A stretch of DNA of 64,000 nucleotides from Casimicrobiaceae bacterium. GTDB taxonomy: Bacteria; Pseudomonadota; Gammaproteobacteria; Burkholderiales; Casimicrobiaceae. Location: contig JAPKHK010000010.1 in NCBI GenBank assembly GCA_026646885.1, forward strand, positions 38,703 to 102,702. Direction: 5' to 3'. The notes below the pieces were generated by a model. It was not told the origin of the DNA. It was given only the letters and a program-made list of their open reading frames with translations, and did no database searches. The translations under genes and the position numbers were made by a program. Below, piece by piece: positions 47,630 to 55,287 of this stretch. Every line of letters begins with the position of its first letter. Position 1 is the first letter of the stretch.

Positions 47630-48532
47630 TCACGGCAAAGCCTCGCGCAAACGCGCCAGCGAGTCGTCGAACAAGCCGAAAAGATCGGTCGCCCGCGCCG
47701 AGCCGCCCACGGTGTATGGCAATTCGATCGCGGCAATGCCCGCCCGCTCGCTGATCCACTTGGAAGCGCGCGGCGCTTCGTAAGCCGCGCGCAACACCGC
47801 CCGCGCGCCCTCGCTGCGGGCCTTTTCCAGCACGACGGCCAGATGTGCGGCCGAAGGTTCGAGGCCCGGTTTGGGTTCAAGCTCGGCCACGATGACCAAG
47901 CCCAACCAGTGGGCGAGGTAAGACAAATTGCGGTGATGCGCAAGCACTTTGCGCCCGCGCAGGTTCACCGCCTCGTTCTCCCAGCGCGCGATCGCGGTGC
48001 CCCAGCGCGCGGCGAACTCGTGTTCGCGTCGCGCATACTCTTCGCCGCCGGCGGGGTCGAGCTGGCTGAGGCGCAGGCTGAGCGCCTTGGCCACCGCACC
48101 AAGCCGTCGCGGATCGAGATGAAAGTGCGGGTTGCCCGCCGCATGCACATCACCTTGCGCCCGATCCACGCTGTGCGGCTTCTCGATCAACTCGACTTGG
48201 CTCGCCGCTTCGAAGTAACCCGGGCGCCCCACTTGAATGGCGGCATTGCCCGATTCGCGCTGCAAAAGCGGCAGCCAGCCCGCTTCGAGTTCGGCGCCGG
48301 TACACACCAGCAAGGCCGCGCGCCGCGCCCGGGCGATGAGCGCCGGGCGCGCTTCGATGCGATGCGGGTCTTGCCGCGCCGTGGTGGCCGAGAACACCTC
48401 GGCGCGGCTACCCGCCAGCTCCTGGGTGAGCGCCGCCCATTCCGGCTCGCAAGCCAGCACTTCCAGCGCGGCTTGCGCACTGCCTGCCAGCGCCGTCGCC
48501 AAGAGGAGAAACACTTGGAGGATACGAGTCAT
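47630..48532 (-). CDS. Periplasmic metal-binding protein (ZnuA-type) of the ABC importer
   Basis: This 300-residue protein has a cleavable signal peptide (MTRILQVFLLLATALAGSAQA). Cluster A-I features include the metal ligand candidates in TARQDPHRIEARP, GNPHFHLDPRRLG and VLAHHRNLSYLAHWLGL, plus an acidic C-terminal DLFGLFDDSL. The pattern fits zinc or manganese binding proteins; the neighbours favour zinc. No long His-rich loop typical of ZnuA is present, only short His-containing segments. GAGG lies before the ATG at 48532. It starts 12 bases after the outer-membrane protein gene's stop, so they are cotranscribed. Confidence 0.85.
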   Translation of the reverse strand: MTRILQVFLLLATALAGSAQAALEVLACEPEWAALTQELAGSRAEVFSATTARQDPHRIEARPALIARARRAALLVCTGAELEAGWLPLLQRESGNAAIQVGRPGYFEAASQVELIEKPHSVDRAQGDVHAAGNPHFHLDPRRLGAVAKALSLRLSQLDPAGGEEYARREHEFAARWGTAIARWENEAVNLRGRKVLAHHRNLSYLAHWLGLVIVAELEPKPGLEPSAAHLAVVLEKARSEGARAVLRAAYEAPRASKWISERAGIAAIELPYTVGGSARATDLFGLFDDSLARLREALP

Positions 48533-48543
48533 CTGCGCCTCGC

Positions 48544-49905
48544 TTAGAACTTGTGGGCGCCATGCGCGCCCAGGCTGTGAATGTACTGTAGCGTCACTTG
48601 GCGCTCGCTTACGCCAGCCATGGATTGGTCGCGCGCCCATTGCAGCCGCAAGCGCGAGAATTCGCTCGGCGAATAATCGAACATCACGCTGTGCTTGACG
48701 GGTTTGTGGCTGGCGCTCTCCAGTGGGTTTTCGCCGAAATCAACGCTGCCCGGATCGAGCCGGTCATAGCGGTAGCCCACGCGCCAGCCGGGCAGAAACT
48801 GCCACACGCCTTGCACATAGCCGCCCGATTGCGCGCTGCGGTAGGGCGCGGTGAGGCCCAGGCAGGCGCCGCCTTCGGCGCTGTTGTCGGCGCACAAGAA
48901 TTCACCCGATTCACGGCGCCGGAACACCTCGGCCTGCAGCTTGAAATGGCGTTCGCGGGCGTTGCCCTCGGGCGCCCACTTCCACACGAAGTCGGCGATC
49001 CAGGTTTTCGAGTGGCCGCTGAAAAGCGTTTCGGCCTCAACCTCGTTCACGTCCTCGAAATGCGCCTCGCGCAGCTTGGGCTTGGCATGCAATACGTTGA
49101 TGCCGGCGCGCCAACTGTGCGAGGCGCCGAGGTCGCCGCCGATTTTGGCGAAGGCCGCCAGTACCCCAGCCCCGGAGCGATTGCCGCCCGCCTCCGAACC
49201 CGGAAAGAACTGCCCGCGCGCGGCTTCCAAGCCGAACTCCAAAAAGGTTGCGGTAGGCGCGAGCCACTTCATTTGCACGCCGTCTTGCACCAGATGTTCG
49301 CCAAAAAGCGCGCGGTACATCAGGCTCTGGTCGGCGAAATCCCAAGCGTGCGGATGTTGCTCATTGCTGTAACCCAAGCCCGAGAGAAACCGCCCGCCGC
49401 GCACCGTGAGGCCGTTGCCCAGCCCCAGGGTCTGCACCCAGGCTTCTTCGATTTCGACCTCGCCATCGGCCAGCGCAAAATTGGCATGCCCCCGGAAGTA
49501 GGGATCGACATTGGCGGACATCACCAACTCGGTGTGATCCAGCCGAAACCCTCGCCCGCCGCCGTGATCGTGCCCGCCTTCGGCAAAGCCCGCGAGGTGG
49601 CGCTCTTCCAGATCCTTTTGGCTCACATAAGCGCCTTGCAGCACCAAGGAGATTTCCGGATTGAAGCCGCTCGCGGCGGGCCTTGCCGCCGCCGGCGCGG
49701 CGCCGGGCGCGCTTGGCTCGGGCCGAGCGGCCAAGCGCGCTTCCAAATCCTTGAGGCGGGCTTCGTAAGTGTCTTGCAGCGCCTTGAGCTTTTGCTCGAA
49801 TTCAGCGCGGAGTTGTTCGGTCTCGCTGCTGGCGAGGGCGGGGGTGTGAGCGAACGCGGCGGCCATAGCCAAGGCGAGCGCGCGCAAACGTGGCGATGCA
49901 ATCAT
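48544..49905 (-). CDS. Zinc-cluster outer-membrane beta-barrel protein
   Basis: This 453-residue protein has a signal peptide (about 1-25, ending PALA). A short coiled coil (TEQLRAEFEQKLKALQDTYE) and an Ala/Pro linker follow. The porin-like barrel has FNPEISLVLQGAYV, RLDHTELVMSANVDPYFRGH, LTVRGGRFLSGLGYSNEQHP and a C-terminal Phe expected for outer-membrane insertion. A His-rich loop (EGGHDHGGG) near the start of the barrel could collect metal. Relatives are found with zinc ABC genes in proteobacteria. It probably lets zinc or a chelate through the outer membrane. GGGAAG precedes the ATG at 49905. Confidence 0.78.
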   Translation of the reverse strand: MIASPRLRALALAMAAAFAHTPALASSETEQLRAEFEQKLKALQDTYEARLKDLEARLAARPEPSAPGAAPAAARPAASGFNPEISLVLQGAYVSQKDLEERHLAGFAEGGHDHGGGRGFRLDHTELVMSANVDPYFRGHANFALADGEVEIEEAWVQTLGLGNGLTVRGGRFLSGLGYSNEQHPHAWDFADQSLMYRALFGEHLVQDGVQMKWLAPTATFLEFGLEAARGQFFPGSEAGGNRSGAGVLAAFAKIGGDLGASHSWRAGINVLHAKPKLREAHFEDVNEVEAETLFSGHSKTWIADFVWKWAPEGNARERHFKLQAEVFRRRESGEFLCADNSAEGGACLGLTAPYRSAQSGGYVQGVWQFLPGWRVGYRYDRLDPGSVDFGENPLESASHKPVKHSVMFDYSPSEFSRLRLQWARDQSMAGVSERQVTLQYIHSLGAHGAHKF

Positions 49906-49980
49906 GGTGTCTTCCCGAAACGAAAATGAAAGCGAACGCAAGCGCTCCCCATGGAGCCTTGCGCGACCAATCAAGAACGA

Positions 49981-50277
49981 TCAGGAAGGGAGTGGCGGAG
50001 CCTGCGCCTGAAAAGCCAGGCGCAAAGGCGGAACAAAAAAGCGCGCGACATAAACACCGCAATGCAGCGGCGCGCTGGGGCTCGCCGCGGGCGCCGCGGA
50101 ACCGGGCAAAGCCGCGCCCAGTTGCCCAAAGGCCGCGCACCATTCGCAGGCCGGTGTGGCCGGATCGCCCTGCTCCACCCCCACGCCGTGCCCAATGGCG
50201 TGCGCCGCCGCCATGGCCTGCGCGATAAGGAGCAGCAGGCCAAAGATCAGGGCGCGGGGGTGGCGGAGTTTGCGCAT
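49981..50277 (-). CDS. DUF2946-like small exported protein
   Basis: This 98-residue protein starts MRKLRHPRALIFGLLLLIAQ and has a signal-like helix. It then carries AHAIGHG, CEWCAAFGQ and an APLHCGVYV segment, giving His and Cys pairs in a pattern like the DUF2946 proteins found beside metal uptake genes. It is the first gene of the leftward zinc cluster and lies 75 bases before the barrel gene. It may bind metal in the periplasm. No clear Zur-type palindrome was found in the 225 bases upstream. The family call is from motif pattern only. Confidence 0.6.
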   Translation of the reverse strand: MRKLRHPRALIFGLLLLIAQAMAAAHAIGHGVGVEQGDPATPACEWCAAFGQLGAALPGSAAPAASPSAPLHCGVYVARFFVPPLRLAFQAQAPPLPS

Positions 50278-50456
50278 GAAAGAAATGGCGGCGGTGTTGC
50301 CGGGGGAAGTATAGGCGATAAAGCGGTCCGCCCGTAAGGGTGCAGGAGCGCCAACGCTGACTTCCGAGGTTTCCAGAAGTAGAGTCACACCGCCATTCGT
50401 TCATTTTTGAACGGGTCGACGGTGCTCAGAGCCGTCGCAACGGCCAGAGCGCCTGC

Positions 50457-50484
50457 TTGACATGCGTATCTCATAGGATACACT
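50457..50484 (+). promoter_or_regulatory. Sigma-70-like promoter with internal operator for the HigBA-like operon
   Basis: TTGACA (50457-50462) and TACACT (50479-50484) are spaced by 16 bases. Between them GTATC (50466-50470) and GATAC (50477-50481) form an inverted repeat suited to autorepression by the antitoxin. The ATG of the toxin is 18 bases downstream. Confidence 0.6.
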
Positions 50485-50502
50485 GCACCAACGCGCATCC
50501 GG

Positions 50503-50778
50503 ATGACCGAGATCTACCGGAATTGGATCAATGACCTCAAAGACCGCACGGTTCGCGCTCGCATTCAAGTGCGGGTTGACCGGCTTGCACACGGCAACCC
50601 TGGGCAGTTTAGGAGCCTTACGGATGGCGTGTGCGAATTGAAGATCGATGTCGGGCCGGGCTTTCGCGTCTATTACACAGAACGGGGCGGGGAACTCATC
50701 GTGCTTCTCATTGGCGGCGACAAGTCCACGCAACAACACGATATTCAGAGGGCCATCGCACTGGCCAAGAATCTTTAG
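50503..50778 (+). CDS. HigB/RelE-superfamily toxin (addiction-module killer type)
   Basis: This 91-residue protein matches the addiction-module killer family. It has NWINDLKDRTVRARIQVRVD (8-27), GNPGQFRSLTDGVCELKID and FRVYYTERGGELIVLLIGGD, followed by a KSTQQHDI segment. Relatives are ribosome-dependent mRNA interferases or gyrase inhibitors. The N-terminus is a few residues shorter than in many relatives; upstream codons to 50461 are open but contain no start. The toxin precedes the antitoxin, as in HigBA. The antitoxin gene begins 10 bases downstream. Confidence 0.85.
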   Translation: MTEIYRNWINDLKDRTVRARIQVRVDRLAHGNPGQFRSLTDGVCELKIDVGPGFRVYYTERGGELIVLLIGGDKSTQQHDIQRAIALAKNL

Positions 50779-50788
50779 GAGCAATTAC

Positions 50789-51106
50789 ATGCCCAAACCC
50801 CTCGCGAAAGCACCCCTCAAGACGAAAACGGTAGCCTATGACGTGGCAGACCAATTGCGCACTCCCGAGGAAATGGCGGCGTACTTGGACGCTTGGCTGA
50901 GCGAGGCACCGGACGATGCGGCGGGTATTGCTCGCGCACTGGGCGACATCGCGCGCGCCAAGGGCATGTCTCAGGTGGCCAAGGACGCCGGCCTCAGTCG
51001 CGAAAGCCTGTACAAGGCACTCAGTGAGAACGGCAATCCGAGTCTTGCCACGATTCTCAAGGTCGCAAAGGCGCTCGGTGTGCGTTTGCATGCGGAGGCG
51101 GTTTGA
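50789..51106 (+). CDS. HigA-like antitoxin with helix-turn-helix
   Basis: This 105-residue putative addiction-module antidote has the N-terminal toxin-binding part YDVADQLRTPEEMAAYLDAW. A Cro/CI-type helix-turn-helix is at GMSQVAKDAGLSRESLYKAL (59-78), followed by NPSLATILKVAKALGVRL. AGGAG stands 6 bases before the ATG at 50789. It should neutralise the preceding toxin and repress the promoter at 50457-50484. An open frame extends upstream inside the toxin gene but is not used. Confidence 0.88.
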   Translation: MPKPLAKAPLKTKTVAYDVADQLRTPEEMAAYLDAWLSEAPDDAAGIARALGDIARAKGMSQVAKDAGLSRESLYKALSENGNPSLATILKVAKALGVRLHAEAV

Positions 51107-51215
51107 GGTGTTTTCACTGAAATGCGAGCGCGGAACCCGTTATTCAATCTCGCAGTTGAAGGGATTTGTGCTGCATGCTGCGCCTAGCCGCCCTGTTCTA
51201 CGCCTAGGCTGAGGG

Positions 51216-51473
51216 TGACCTGCCCCCTGCCAGCCGTACCAGGCAATAGGAGAGAAGTCCGTCAAATCATGGAGAATGACGGACATGAAGAAGAGCAGAT
51301 ACACCGAAGAGCAGATCATTGGTTTTCTCAAGCAGGCCGATGCTGGGGTGCCGATCAAGGATCTTTGCCGCAAGGGCGGATTCTCTGACGCCACGTTTAA
51401 CAAGTGGCGGGCCAAGTTTGGCGGCATGGAAGTCTCCGACGCGAAGCGTCTCAAAGAGCTGGAGGGCGAGGAG
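51216..51473 (+). mobile_element. Left end of a truncated IS3-family element
   Basis: The stretch begins with TGACCTGCCCCCTGCCAGCC, which resembles an IS3-family terminal repeat. It continues into the start of an orfA gene and breaks off at the repeat array at 51474. No orfB, right end or target duplication is visible, so the element is dead. Confidence 0.6.
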
Positions 51474-51503
51474 GATAAACAGGAGGATAAACAGGGAGGA
51501 TAA
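51276..51503 (+). pseudogene. Truncated IS3-family transposase OrfA
   Basis: The first 65 or so codons encode the OrfA helix-turn-helix: SRYTEEQIIGFLKQADAGVP, LCRKGGFSDATFNKWRAKFG and VSDAKRLKELE. That is the standard IS3-group start. The frame then runs into GATAAACAG repeats, coding EEDKQEDKQ, and stops at 51503. The usual OrfA is about 90-100 residues and continues to a slippery site and orfB; both are missing. The gene was cut by whatever brought in or expanded the repeat array. Confidence 0.8.
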
Positions 51504-51565
51504 ACAGATAAACAGGGTCGAACAGATAAACAGGGTCGCAGATAAACAGGGTCGGGAGTCGTATA
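51474..51565. repeat. Short repeat array, type A (GATAAACAG), ending GGGTCGGGAGTCGTATA
   Basis: Six copies of GATAAACAG start at 51474, 51486, 51499, 51507, 51525 and 51541, several followed by GGTCG. The array ends with GGGTCGGGAGTCGTATA. A parallel array with GGATAAATGGGGTCG units and the end GGGTCGGGAGTCATA lies at 58196-58290. On the minus strand the end reads TATACGACTCCCGACCC. The function is unknown. Confidence 0.75.
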
Positions 51566-51691
51566 GATTTTGCTAGCCTTTTCATCTTTCGCCCGCAACG
51601 CGGAAACCGCCTTCACCAACCGCGCCGCCGTGGGGGTCGTAGACGGACTTGGGTATCAATTGCGAAAAGCGGCCCACTGTCGTTTCTGGGT

Positions 51692-52108
51692 TCAAGCCTT
51701 GGGGGTGAATTCAAAGGGATTCAGAAGCGCGACTCCGAATGGCGAAAAATCGGCAAGGTTTCGAGTCACGACGGTGAGGCCATTTACTTTGGCGATCGCG
51801 GCGATCATGGCGTCTTCGTAAAGGGTGTCTGATTTGCGATGCATGAGCTTCGCCCAGCACCGAAACGCGGGGCCATCCATGGGCAACACGTTATAGGAGC
51901 CGGCCACGAGGTCCAGCCAGGTTTCGATTTCTTTGGCTTTGCTGATGTCTTGCTCGCGGGTCAGTTCTATGCCGGCTTGTATTTCGCCGAGGGTGACGGT
52001 GGCGAGATGGAGGCTCCCGTCATCAACGGAGTTGAGCCATTGCACGACAGGCCCATGTGGCCGCCGCTTGCGAAGCTCGGAAACAACGTTGGTATCGAGC
52101 AAATACAT
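51692..52108 (-). CDS. vapC: VapC-like PIN-domain toxin (FitB type)
   Basis: This 138-residue PIN-fold ribonuclease has the first acidic residue in MYLLDTNVVSELRK (Asp5). A conserved Glu lies in ATVTLGEIQAGIEL, and the later acids are in TLYEDAMIAAIAKV and VVTRNLADFSPFG. All the usual metal-binding positions seem present. It starts 5 bases after the stop of the Phd/YefM-like antitoxin gene, forming a standard antitoxin-first operon. Relatives cut tRNA or rRNA. The gene symbol is by family resemblance. Confidence 0.88.
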   Translation of the reverse strand: MYLLDTNVVSELRKRRPHGPVVQWLNSVDDGSLHLATVTLGEIQAGIELTREQDISKAKEIETWLDLVAGSYNVLPMDGPAFRCWAKLMHRKSDTLYEDAMIAAIAKVNGLTVVTRNLADFSPFGVALLNPFEFTPKA

Positions 52109-52113
52109 CGTCG

Positions 52114-52371
52114 CTAGCTGAGAACCGCAGGTCGACGACGACGCGCTTTGCCGCGCCCTGGCACCAGCGTGTCGGTGCGGGCCGTGTCAACCAGGAGAAG
52201 TTGCTTGAGCGATGGGCGCGCGGCGGCCCGCAACCGTCGCCATTCCTCGATGGGCACCATGACAGCGGTTTCGACCCCGCGGCGGGTGACCACCTGCGGA
52301 CCCTCGCTCACGCAGGCATCCAGGAATTCGCTAAAACGGGCCTTGGCGTCTTGGACTGGCCAGTTCGGCAT
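52114..52371 (-). CDS. Phd/YefM-family antitoxin
   Basis: This 85-residue protein starts MPNWPVQDAKARFSEFLDAC, the typical Phd/YefM N-terminal DNA-binding fold, with VVTRRGVETAVMVPIEEWRR in the middle and a basic C-terminal toxin-binding tail. I chose the ATG at 52371 because GGAGGAG lies 6 bases upstream; that sequence is itself part of an upstream in-frame ATG at 52386. The operator candidate at 52389-52408 lies just before it. It pairs with the VapC-like gene. Confidence 0.85.
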   Translation of the reverse strand: MPNWPVQDAKARFSEFLDACVSEGPQVVTRRGVETAVMVPIEEWRRLRAAARPSLKQLLLVDTARTDTLVPGRGKARRRRPAVLS

Positions 52372-52388
52372 CGCGGGCTCCTCCATAA

Positions 52389-52408
52389 TGACTAGATTGC
52401 TGACTAGT
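52389..52408. promoter_or_regulatory. ACTAG/CTAGT operator of the Phd-VapC operon
   Basis: TGACTAG occurs twice as a direct repeat (52389-52395 and 52401-52407). ACTAG (52391) and CTAGT (52404-52408) also form an inverted repeat in an AT-rich island of otherwise GC-rich DNA. Position and symmetry fit autoregulation by the Phd-like protein. This is inference. Confidence 0.5.
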
Positions 52409-52643
52409 TTATTGCCCCGGTCCGCGCCGGTCAAGGGCCGGGTTTTCGGGCGCGCCAACCGGGTCAGGATGGCGCCGCGGGTTGGCCGGGTCCGCGGAAG
52501 ACGGCAAAAGGTGAGAACGTGGGTCGCATAGGCGGTCAGCGACGCGCCCGGCATCGCTGAACCGTCATATTGCGGCGGTGGCAATACCTGCCGGGGTGCG
52601 CGACAATCCGATCCACTTCAACGATGACCACGGGAGCACCTCC

Positions 52644-53405
52644 ATGGACGACACCCCGATTGCGCCGGACGCCGACGATGCGCGGCGCGCGGCCACCGCG
52701 GATGCGGTGCTGGGCGAACTGGTGCAAGCCGCGACGGCGGCACTGGGCCCCGACCTGCTTTCGGTCGTGCTGTTCGGGTCCGCGGCGGAAGGTCGCTTGC
52801 GGGCCGACTCCGACGTCAATGTGCTGTTCCTGCTCAAAGCTTTCGACGTCCGGCACATCGATGTCTTGCGCGAGCCCTTGCGCCTGGCGCACGCGGCGGC
52901 GCGCGTCGAGGTCATGTTCCTGCTGGAAGAGGAATTGCCGGCAGCTGCCCAACTGTTCGCGGTGAAGTTCAACGACATCCGCGAGCGACACCGGGTGTTG
53001 CACGGCAGCGATGCGGTGGCGACGCTGGACATCGACGCAGCGGAGCTGCGCCGGCAGTTGCGCGAGATGTTACTCAATCTGGCACTCCGGCTGCGGCAAC
53101 GTTATGCGCTGACCAGTCTGCGCGAAGAACAACTGGTGCGGGTGATCGCCGAAGTCGCCGGTCCGCTGCGCGCCTCGGCGACCGCATTGCTGCGCCTGCG
53201 AGGCCAGCCAGCCCAGTCCGGACGTGAAGCCCTGGTGGCGGTCGCGGCCGCAACCGGCGAACAAGCTTTTGTCGAAGCCGTGGCACTGCTGCCCCGGGCG
53301 CGCGAGGCGCACCGCCTGCCGCCGGGTGCTGGCGGCCCGGCGGTGCTCGCGCTATCCCGCTTGGCCCACCACCTGCGTCTCGCCCTGGAAGGCCAGACGG
53401 CGTGA
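52644..53405 (+). CDS. Nucleotidyltransferase-fold protein, first gene of the TIGR04222 unit
   Basis: From the ATG at 52644 (GGGAG upstream) the protein has 253 residues. The nucleotidyltransferase motif is VVLFGSAAEGRLRADSDVNV (42-61), with the Gly-Ser and the Asp pattern of MNT-like domains; the second Asp of the usual DxD is replaced by Asn (SDVN), which may reduce catalysis. The C-terminal half is helical with LRRQLREMLLNLALRLRQRY, a possible HEPN-like or substrate-binding bundle. Its stop overlaps the next start (GTGA at 53402), so it is translationally coupled to the membrane protein. It could nucleotidylate or regulate a partner. The function is not known. Confidence 0.7.
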   Translation: MDDTPIAPDADDARRAATADAVLGELVQAATAALGPDLLSVVLFGSAAEGRLRADSDVNVLFLLKAFDVRHIDVLREPLRLAHAAARVEVMFLLEEELPAAAQLFAVKFNDIRERHRVLHGSDAVATLDIDAAELRRQLREMLLNLALRLRQRYALTSLREEQLVRVIAEVAGPLRASATALLRLRGQPAQSGREALVAVAAATGEQAFVEAVALLPRAREAHRLPPGAGGPAVLALSRLAHHLRLALEGQTA

Positions 53406-54256
53406 GCGGGCCTCTTTTCCTGTTGGTTTATGCGGTACTGGCGGTCGCGGTCATCCTTGGCTTGCGATCTCACTTCAGGCAACGCGAGGCCTCGAAAGCG
53501 GCGCGTTTCATCGAGTTCGCCCAAGATCCCTATAAGATCGCCTACCTGCGCGCGGACCACTCCGAGGCGGTGCGCACGGTGGTGTTTTCTTTGGTGGACC
53601 GCGGCCTGCTCGAGGAATCGGACGGCATGCTGCGGCGCGCCCATGCCGATGTCGGGGACTACGTGCGCCGCCCGCTGGAAAAGGCCGTGCTCGCCTGCTG
53701 CACCAGCTGGACCCCGCTGGAAAACATCGAGACTGATGTGGGCGTGACCATGGCGGGTGAGGCGTATTCCATCCAACTGAGCCGCGATGGGCTGCTGGCC
53801 GACGCCGAAGTCTACGGCCAGCGTTTTCCGACCTTCATGCTCGCCTTCGCGCTGCTGCTCGGCATCGCGGTAGCGCGTGTGATGTGGGCGATCGCGCATG
53901 GGCGATACAACGTCATCTTCCTGGTGATGCTGGCGGCGGCGGCCTGCATTGCAACGATTATTGTTTGGCGGAAACGGCGCACCGGCCTGGGCGACGCGGC
54001 ACTGGCACGCCTGGAAACGCTGTTTGGCGATCTCAAACGTCGCGCCGCCCAACTGGTTCCTGGCGGACAAAGCAATGATGCGGTACTTACCGCCGCCCTG
54101 TTTGGCCTGGCAGCCTTGCCGCAAGGTAGCTTCCCATATCTCGAACGGGTTTTCCCTCAACGCCGATCCGATGGCGACAGCGGCAGTGGCGGCGACGGCG
54201 GTAGCTCGGGCGACGGAGGGGGTGGCGGTTGCGGCGGTTGCGGCGGCTGCGGTTAG
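53402..54256 (+). CDS. TIGR04222-type membrane protein with Gly/Cys-rich C-terminal tail
   Basis: From GTG at 53402 the protein has 284 residues. There is one membrane helix at 4-21 and a cytoplasmic-type domain at 35-135 with YKIAYLRADHSEAVRTVVFS and LVDRGLLEES, the pattern of TIGR04222 proteins. Two more helices lie at 143-163 and 169-189. After a second domain the last 30 residues are Gly/Ser/Asp, then Gly with Cys at 277, 280 and 283 (GCGGCGGCG). Tails like this are thought to be modified or to bind metal. The stop overlaps by 4 bases the stop of the convergent radical SAM gene. The tail is the most likely substrate of that enzyme, which is inference. Confidence 0.78.
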   Translation: MSGPLFLLVYAVLAVAVILGLRSHFRQREASKAARFIEFAQDPYKIAYLRADHSEAVRTVVFSLVDRGLLEESDGMLRRAHADVGDYVRRPLEKAVLACCTSWTPLENIETDVGVTMAGEAYSIQLSRDGLLADAEVYGQRFPTFMLAFALLLGIAVARVMWAIAHGRYNVIFLVMLAAAACIATIIVWRKRRTGLGDAALARLETLFGDLKRRAAQLVPGGQSNDAVLTAALFGLAALPQGSFPYLERVFPQRRSDGDSGSGGDGGSSGDGGGGGCGGCGGCG

Positions 54257-55287
54257 CGGGATGCCAGCCAACAGCCCGGATCGGCCACATCCACCCGGTT
54301 TTCGACCGCCTGCGACAGGCAACGCAAGCCGCCACGGCATAAGCTTTCATACACGCAGGCGGTGCAGCCGCTAGCAACGACCGTCGCATCACGCAGGCCG
54401 CGGAACAGTGCGCCCTCATAGAGCGTGGCCAGCGGGGTGTGGTGCAGGTTGCCGGCATCGATGGGCAAGCGCCGGCACGGATAAAGCGTGCCATCGGGCA
54501 TGACGGTGATTAAGGTGTCGCCGGCCGTGCAGCGATAGGCCGGGCCACCACCAAGAAACTGCAGGGCACGATGCAGCGCGACTTCGGTGCGCTGCCCGAT
54601 GCGCCTCTTGAGCCCGGAAGTCGCCTGCAGTTGCGTTTGTCGCATCAGCTCGATGAACTCACGCGTTTCCTCGGCCGACAAACCCTGGAGCATCTGACCC
54701 TGGCCGCTCGGGATCATGCGGTCGGCCCACACCCGCGCGACGCTGAGCCTTTGCCCGAGGCGAACCACATCGGGAAACTCGCGAAAATTGTCGCGCTGCG
54801 CGGTAAACGCGATCATCACCCGCAGCCCCGCCGCAACCAGTTGCTGGATGCCCACAACCGCTGCCGCGTGCTGCCCCTTCCCGCGCAGCGCATCATGTGT
54901 CGCCGGTGTGCCGTCGATGCTGACCTGCACGTAGCGCGGTGCCCATGCCGCCAGACGGCGGGCGAGCGTGGCGTCGATCAGCGTGCCGTTACACAGGATA
55001 GCGAAGGTGAATTCGTCACGCAGGGCGACAAAACGCTCCAGTAGCGCGGGGAACTCGGGATGCGCGAAAGGTTCGCCGCCGGTGACGGTGAGGTGTCCCG
55101 GAATACGCTGCGGCGCGCTGCCGAGAAAAGCACGAAACTGCTCCAGGATGGGCAGCCAATCGGTCAGGCCAAAGCCTGGATCGCGAAAATTTTCCTGATA
55201 ACAATGCGCGCAGCGCAAGTTGCAGCGCTCGGTGATATGCCACTGCAAGCGCAGCCGTTGCGGCCGATACGGCGGATTCAGCGGCAT
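54253..55287 (-). CDS. Radical SAM/SPASM peptide-modifying enzyme
   Basis: This 344-residue protein binds the S-adenosylmethionine cluster through ERCNLRCAHCY (Cys-x3-Cys-x2-Cys, about residues 20-28). It also has LTVTGGEPFAHPEF and a C-terminal SPASM domain for auxiliary clusters: Cys in AYRCTAGDT and GTLYPCRRLPI, then GCTACVYESLCRGGLRC and DPGCW. Such enzymes modify peptides (thioether, C-C cross-links, epimerisation) or act on small molecules. GGAG lies 9 bases before the ATG at 55287. It converges on the Gly/Cys-tailed membrane protein gene with a 4-base overlap. No dedicated short precursor is certain nearby, so the tail is the first candidate substrate. Confidence 0.85.
   Translation of the reverse strand: MPLNPPYRPQRLRLQWHITERCNLRCAHCYQENFRDPGFGLTDWLPILEQFRAFLGSAPQRIPGHLTVTGGEPFAHPEFPALLERFVALRDEFTFAILCNGTLIDATLARRLAAWAPRYVQVSIDGTPATHDALRGKGQHAAAVVGIQQLVAAGLRVMIAFTAQRDNFREFPDVVRLGQRLSVARVWADRMIPSGQGQMLQGLSAEETREFIELMRQTQLQATSGLKRRIGQRTEVALHRALQFLGGGPAYRCTAGDTLITVMPDGTLYPCRRLPIDAGNLHHTPLATLYEGALFRGLRDATVVASGCTACVYESLCRGGLRCLSQAVENRVDVADPGCWLASR

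Noticed and set aside
47395..47943. 5' extension of the permease frame into the gap and the binding-protein gene
   Set aside because: The extension has no similarity to the family and overlaps the binding-protein gene on the same strand. The ATG at 47394 has a ribosome site and begins at the conserved N-terminus.
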